A stretch of 64,000 nucleotides of DNA from Distichodus sexfasciatus (taxonomy: Eukaryota > Chordata > Actinopteri > Characiformes > Distichodontidae). The notes beneath the pieces are model-generated. The model saw nothing but the letters and a program-made list of their open reading frames with translations. It ran no database searches and had not been told where the DNA came from. Numbering within the stretch: the first letter of the stretch is position 1; every line of letters starts with the position of its first letter. Made by a program: the position numbers and the translations under genes. The stretch covers positions 1-64,000 of the forward strand of contig JAVGVS010000828.1 in assembly GCA_032718565.1 (NCBI GenBank), written 5' to 3'. This document shows positions 59,233 through 64,000 of the stretch, one piece after another.

Positions 59233-60704
59233 CTTATCGTTTATTGTTTCTATTGGTTTGTACCTCTTGGTTTCATTCTGCCCATTGTTAAGTTCAGTGT
59301 ATATTGATTTACCTTTTTTTCCTGTGTTACTTGTCGTTCATAATTTTCTGTTTGGCCTTAGTTCTGGCAGAACAAGACCCAATGTACTGAGTAACTCTGT
59401 ATGTTTGACAGATCCATGCTGTACAAGGACAAAGACTGTAACAGGTCATGTGAATGAGACTGCCACCATCAGTTGTTCCTATCCAGAGGAGTTTAGAGCG
59501 ATCTTAAGTTTTTCTTCAAGTTAGATGTTGACTTTGTAACTGAACTGATTCGTACCACTGAGACAGAGAAAAAGAGATTCTCCATATCTGACGACAGAAC
59601 ATCGAAATTTGTCAGTGTGAGCATCAGTGACGTTACAGAAGATGATGGAGGAGTTTATTACTGTGGAGTGCTGAAAGGAGGAGCATCAGAAAGCTATTAC
59701 TCCCTATTCAATGAGGTTCAAGTTAGTGTCAATGGTGGGCCTGTCTAATCTTTTCATTTTAAATTTTTTGGTAGTGATTATTACATCATGGGTGATGTGT
59801 TTTCTATGTTCTGTTTCTATTTTACTGCTAACCACCAAACAAAAATTCACAACAGGGATGTCAGTAAAGTCGGCGGGTGAAGGTGAGATTTTATCGCATT
59901 CTTCAGGTAAAACCAGTTTCAGTTTTAATTTTAATTGAAGTATTTTTAGTGTTAAAAGCAGTGTGTGTTTTGGTGATTAACTAGACTTCCTCATAAAGCT
60001 GTAAAAGTGTAAAATTTATGTGTAGTGTGTGATTCTGTCCCTTTTGGCTTTCAGGTTCATTTTCCACTATCATTGGATGTGTCTGTGTGATTCTGCTGCT
60101 GATTGGAGCATTAACACTTCTGTGCTACAAATTCAGATCTGGTTCACGAGGTACGCTTTATATTTCACATAATCAAACATTAGGTTTAAGATTTCACTTT
60201 AGGTATGAAATTTTTACACACAAAGATATGAGTGTATAGTGTTAACTATTGTTGCATTTATTTGACATTTAGACTATTCAAAAAGTACAAAGGAGAAGGA
60301 AATACATTCTATTGTGGTGAGCATTACATTTTGTTATCCGATTTTTATTCCACATACCTTTCTAACCACTGCTCTTCCTAGAGTTTTTGTGCGAGAAATT
60401 TCATTCCAACTCTAAAACATGTGGTCTACAGCTTTTATACATGTTTTATACACAAACCCCATTCATGCTACTTGGCCAGTTTTCATGTCACAGCCACAAA
60501 ACCTGAGCAATCACATTGGCATTCTCTTGCCGAAATTGTCTAGACACAGTTTATTAAGGCATAAGGTGTGTAAAGTTATGTTTATTTTTCTAGCATGTCT
60601 TCATTATCTGTCATTCACTATTTGCATTGGCATTAGATCAGAGATCAGTTAAACGAAGCATTAAACAATTTTAAAAAAGGTCTCTGGCTAAGTCTCATGG
60701 AAAT

Positions 60705-60925
60705 CTCTGGGGAAGTTGGTAGCTTTATCGGGTCGCCGATTCAAGTCCCAGATCAGTAAATGCACCAATGAGGTACTCATGAGGTACCGTCCTCTTGAAC
60801 TGCTTTGACAGTCCCCGGGCACTGTCCACTGCTCCTTCATGGATGGGGAGGTCACAAATGCAAAAGTCATATTTCATTGTGGTGAACTATGGTGTGTTCA
60901 AAATGACAAGGAGTCTCTCACTTTA
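60705..60925 (+). repeat. V-SINE-like copy next to the gene 6 tail acceptor
   Basis: It contains GAGGTACTCATGAGGTACCG, CACTGCTCCTTCATGGATGG and GTGTTCAAAATGACAAGGAG. It ends about 13 bp before the AG of the tail exon acceptor (60938-60939). Confidence 0.65.
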
Positions 60926-61345
60926 ATTAACATTAATCAGGTTTCCAACACTGAGCATGATTATGAGGACATCAAAGACATCAGGCTACAGTCAAATACT
61001 GCTGGAGTGACTTCACTTTACAACACCATCAAACTACCCAACGCTGAATCTCATTCCTCTGACTGTACCTCCAGAGAATCGATCACAACTTCTTCAAATC
61101 CTTTAAATTCTGTGTATGTTACAGCAGAGTTACCGAAAGGCCTGTCGGATATTAATCATAAAGATGACATCAACCAGCAGCCCACAGATCTTCCTGAGAA
61201 ATCTAACACACCACAGTCTAGCATTTGCATTTCCTCTTTTCTTCCTCCCAACACTGTCTATGTCACTGCTCAGGCATCCACAATATCATGTGATCCTCCT
61301 AACACTGGCATAAACGAAAACCACCTACAGATGATAGAAAATTAG

Positions 61346-62618
61346 TAACAAAGTGTCTAGCGATGCTCTGGAGTTTAAACAGTCTACTAAAATAATGTCA
61401 GGTAAACATGCTCTGCCAATGGGCCTCATTTACTAGACTTCATGACGTTGTTGCTTTAGGGTTACACTTCCATTGAAACCCACTTGTCAATACATTGGTA
61501 CACTCATATTCTGTGTTATATTTGTTGATCGGTTGTGAAATTGAGTTATGAAATCTGGAGTTATTAAATTGGGCATCTATTAGTAACAAAGTTTTGATGG
61601 CGTATTATGGCCATTGCCAATTTGTAAAGAAAAAGAGGAGGAAAAAAATGTTTCTTGTAAATGCACACTTTAATCTCAGAATTTTATCCCACTCCCTCAG
61701 CTCCATTTATGTTCTTTTTAATCTACAATGGCCCTAATTCGCCATCGTAGTTTACTGTGTTCTACGCCAAAAAGATGTATTTTGTTTGTTTGTGCAGCAC
61801 TGATTGACCTTTGATGTACAAAGCTGTGGATTTGTTGCAAAATGACCCACACATAACAACACTTAATTTCACATGGTTGTTGTTTTATTTGTTTTTAAAA
61901 GTGTTTGTTGGCATTGCAGGAATGTAACAATTTAACAGAAGCTTAATGCATTTACTTTTGCATGTTCTCTGTTCTTGTATTTACCTGGTTGCAAACACTT
62001 TGTTTAAAAAAGATATTATTTTAGTAAATAATTACATTCCACATTGTATTAATGTTCGCGTATTGTTCTTTTGAAAATATAAGAATAAATAACAGGATGA
62101 TGATTTCATTTTTTGTTGGTGAAGATTCATACTAGGAATATTGCTAACATTTGGAAAACCAAAAAAAGAGCAAAACTTGATTTTTTAACCAAAAAGAATT
62201 TGGAAAATTGATGAAACATTTGCCATTGTTTCTGAGTCCAGCAGACAGATTAGCTCTGATATATCCAGTGGCTTAAATGCATAATTTTGAGCTATGTTTG
62301 AAACAATTTTCCTCTAGAGGAGCCAAAAATGAGCTCGTGAAGCTTCTTTTGGACATCATTAGGCGATACCGACAACAAAAACGTTACAAACAAACAGCCT
62401 GAGATTGCCCTCTGCTGATCACAGAAGGACAATACAGTCTGGGCACCACAGAAACATCATATTCAGGAGGATTGTGTTGTAATCAATATTTATTTGATAT
62501 TGATGAACTACTGGGAAACAGTTCAATCAAACTTGGCGGCTGTTTTGTACAGTCATTTGTTAGAGCCTCACTTTTTACAAAGCCAGCACATCCTTTCTTT
62601 GAGAATGTGTTTGTTTTA
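61346..62618. other. 3' flank of gene 6
   Basis: AT-rich; no gene or recognised repeat is seen, apart from a GGGCCTCATTTACTAG scrap near 61421 like that at the MITE of gene 4. Confidence 0.4.
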
Positions 62619-62865
62619 GTTGGTGGCGTAACGGTAGGGTGTTGGCCCCGTGATCAGAAGGTCGCAGGTTTGAATCCAGGGCCGGTAAAGTTACCACTGA
62701 GGTACTCATGAGCAAGGTACCGTCCCCAAGCACTGCTCCCCGGGCGCTTGTTGGCTGCCCACTGCTCCTTCACGGATGGGTTAAATGCACATTGAGGTCA
62801 CATTTGGTTGTGGTGCACTGTGTGCTGTGCTGTGGTGTGTTCACAATGACAATCACTCACTCACT
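62619..62865 (+). repeat. V-SINE-like, full-length copy
   Basis: The tRNA-like head GGCGTAACGGTAGGGTGTTG, the B-box AGGTTTGAATCC, then GAGCAAGGTACCGTCCCCAA and a tail ending GTTCACAATGACAATCACTC are all present. It is the best-preserved head in the window. Confidence 0.75.
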
Positions 62866-63060
62866 TAATAAAACCACAATTTATAAATGGAAAACCCTTT
62901 TTTTCTCTAAGTGTAGAAATGCTATTTTTATTCATCGTTTTTATTGCCTACATAGTTTTTTTTAGTGCCCTACAAATATAGTGCCAAAATAGCTCAGAGA
63001 CAGAATAAGACAAAAATCATGTTCTTAAGAGCACTCAAAAAGGTGAAAATAACTCTTCTA

Positions 63061-63725
63061 TTACTGACTTTTCTGAAATAGAAGGGACCCAATTACACAA
63101 AGAGCAATGAACAAAATTAATAAGTAAAGAGGGACATTTTGTTCCTCTTTCACAAAAGGGAATTTCTTCGGATCCAGTGGAGTCACTTTACCAGGAACTA
63201 TGCGCAAAGGCAAAAATCGCTCCTCTGGGATTAGAAAAGGGTACAATTTTACCCCAGGTGGCACTGAGTAGTAAGCAATCAACGTTTCATTGTTGGCATC
63301 TAGAAAACTCACTGTCCTCCATCCACTCCACGTCTTTGCCTTGTCCAGAGCATACCACCATCCCAGCTGGACCTGCACTCTTTTTAGTTTCTGCTTCAAT
63401 CGGAATGAGTTCTTTTCAGGGTGTAGAAGCCTATAGGATTCCCCATTACGCCTAAGGCCCCAAAAACCCGTCTTCGGACTCAGGGGTTGTACAGAACACT
63501 GGGCATATGGGCGTTGGCACACACCGATGGTCCAGTACTTACTGTCTCCCACCTCAACATCCCAGAAGTGGTAGCCATCAGTATAGCCTTCTGATCCCAG
63601 AACCAGACGGTTTCCTTGATGTTGAACAGGAGAGTGGCAGCTGCCGCTTGACTTTCCCACAGACACCAGTTTTTCACAAATGGCAAAGTCTCCAGGAGCA
63701 GTGTTGGGGTCCAAGATCACTGGAT
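63061..63725 (-). CDS. B30.2/SPRY protein with C-terminal TM anchor, last exon
   Basis: The last minus-strand exon begins after a CAACCAG acceptor (exon edge 63725) and encodes 220 aa to the stop at 63061-63063. It starts DPVILDPNTAPGDFAICEKL, a PRY motif, and goes through SPRY motifs (YHFWDVEVGDSKYWTIGVC, then WSGWRTVSFLDAN and YPFLIPEERFLPLRI). It ends with VPLYLLILFIALCVIGSLLF, a hydrophobic segment of about 20 residues near the C terminus. The N-terminal part of the gene lies beyond 64000, so RING, B-box or Ig domains cannot be assessed. It could be a TRIM-like or butyrophilin-like gene; the C-terminal anchor suggests membrane tethering with the SPRY facing the cytosol. Confidence 0.75.
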
Positions 63726-64000
63726 CTGGTTGATTTGCAATGACAAGCGAGTGTAATTAGTATTAATGGGAAAACTATTCCTGCAAAATGATCTTTTGCG
63801 ATTCAAAAGTTTAAATAAAAGCGTAAAACAATGTTAATTTACATCAGTTCCACTGATATCTGTGGTGGCATTAGTTACCAGCAAAAGCAGGCATAAAAGA
63901 GTTTATTTGTGCTTGAGTGGATTTTAACATCACACATTTTTTTGAGCAAAGCTGTGCAAGCAGGGCAGTTACAGTGGGGTCATAATAACATCAAAATATA
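63726..64000 (-). other. intron of the B30.2 gene
   Basis: No exon is seen up to the window edge. The upstream exons of this minus-strand gene must lie outside. Confidence 0.4.

Larger units (their letters stand above)
58356..61345 (+). pseudogene. CD300/pIgR-like receptor, broken in signal and Ig exons (gene 6)
   Basis: Recognisable exons are 58356-58396 (signal), 58585-58895 (D1), 59412-59734 (D2), 59856-59882 (stalk), 60055-60150 (TM), 60273-60316 and 60940-61345 (tail). The signal exon has 41 nt instead of 40 and lacks a good hydrophobic core. D1 keeps its ends (VIGWVKEGGSI; GIYHCGE) but has stop codons between. D2 is 323 nt, one base short of a normal frame, with a frameshift after EEFRAI and a stop soon after. 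TM and tail are intact: TM VCVILLLIGALTLL, then DYEDI, SLYNTI (ITIM), SVYVTA and TVYVTA. Most likely it is a recent pseudogene, but single-base assembly errors could explain the D2 and signal defects. Confidence 0.7.

Overview
The window is gene-rich, AT-rich vertebrate DNA with spliced genes, GT-AG introns, tRNA-derived SINEs, hAT and Tc1-type DNA transposon remnants and simple repeats. The gene content (CD300/CMRF35-like and pIgR-like Ig receptors, FISNA-NACHT-LRR-B30.2 NLRs, a PYD-only gene, nxnl1) points to a teleost fish. The SINE types fit an ostariophysan such as a catfish, but that is only an inference. Gene models were built by hand from splice sites, reading phase and homology logic. 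No transcript or database was consulted.

Layout. 1-303: 3' end of a Tc1-like transposon. 0.6-24.7 kb: five plus-strand CD300/pIgR-like receptor genes in tandem. They share one architecture: a 40-nt signal exon, phase-1 Ig V exons, a TM exon, one short cytoplasmic exon and tyrosine-motif tail exons. They carry 1, 1, 2 (plus a half domain), 6 and 2 V domains. 25.9-36.6 kb: two NLRC3-type genes (FISNA-NACHT, 174-nt LRR exons, C-terminal B30.2), both without a visible N-terminal death-fold domain. 37.5-40.4 kb (+) and 44.5-46.9 kb (-): two seven-finger C2H2 zinc-finger genes with acidic, SUMO-consensus N termini. Between them is a nested hAT insertion with an 8-bp target-site duplication. 47.2-51.9 kb (-): a tandem duplication of a small PYD-only gene. 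The copy at 49.96-50.68 kb is intact. The copy at 47.70-48.42 kb has a frameshift and a lost splice donor, yet keeps the better ISRE-TATA promoter. 53.6-56.1 kb (-): nxnl1, the rod-derived cone viability factor gene. 58.4-61.3 kb (+): a sixth CD300/pIgR-like gene, broken in the signal and Ig exons but with an open tail. 63.1 kb to beyond the window end (-): last exon of a B30.2 gene with a C-terminal TM anchor.

Biology. Most of the window is an innate-immunity cluster. The Ig receptors carry ITIM (S/VxYxxI), ITSM (TxYxxV/I) and YEEI motifs, so they are probably inhibitory or dual-function myeloid receptors; several have PU.1/ETS-like GGAAGT boxes just upstream of the start codon. The NLRs lack a PYD, while the neighbouring PYD genes stop just where an NLR would continue. 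Both share a short linker motif (G..V.AP.I.GS.F..P..FNF). This suggests an NLR split into PYD-only and NACHT-only loci. Several Ig exons have decayed into half domains, a D2 vestige or a V domain without its core disulfide, as expected in a fast birth-and-death family.
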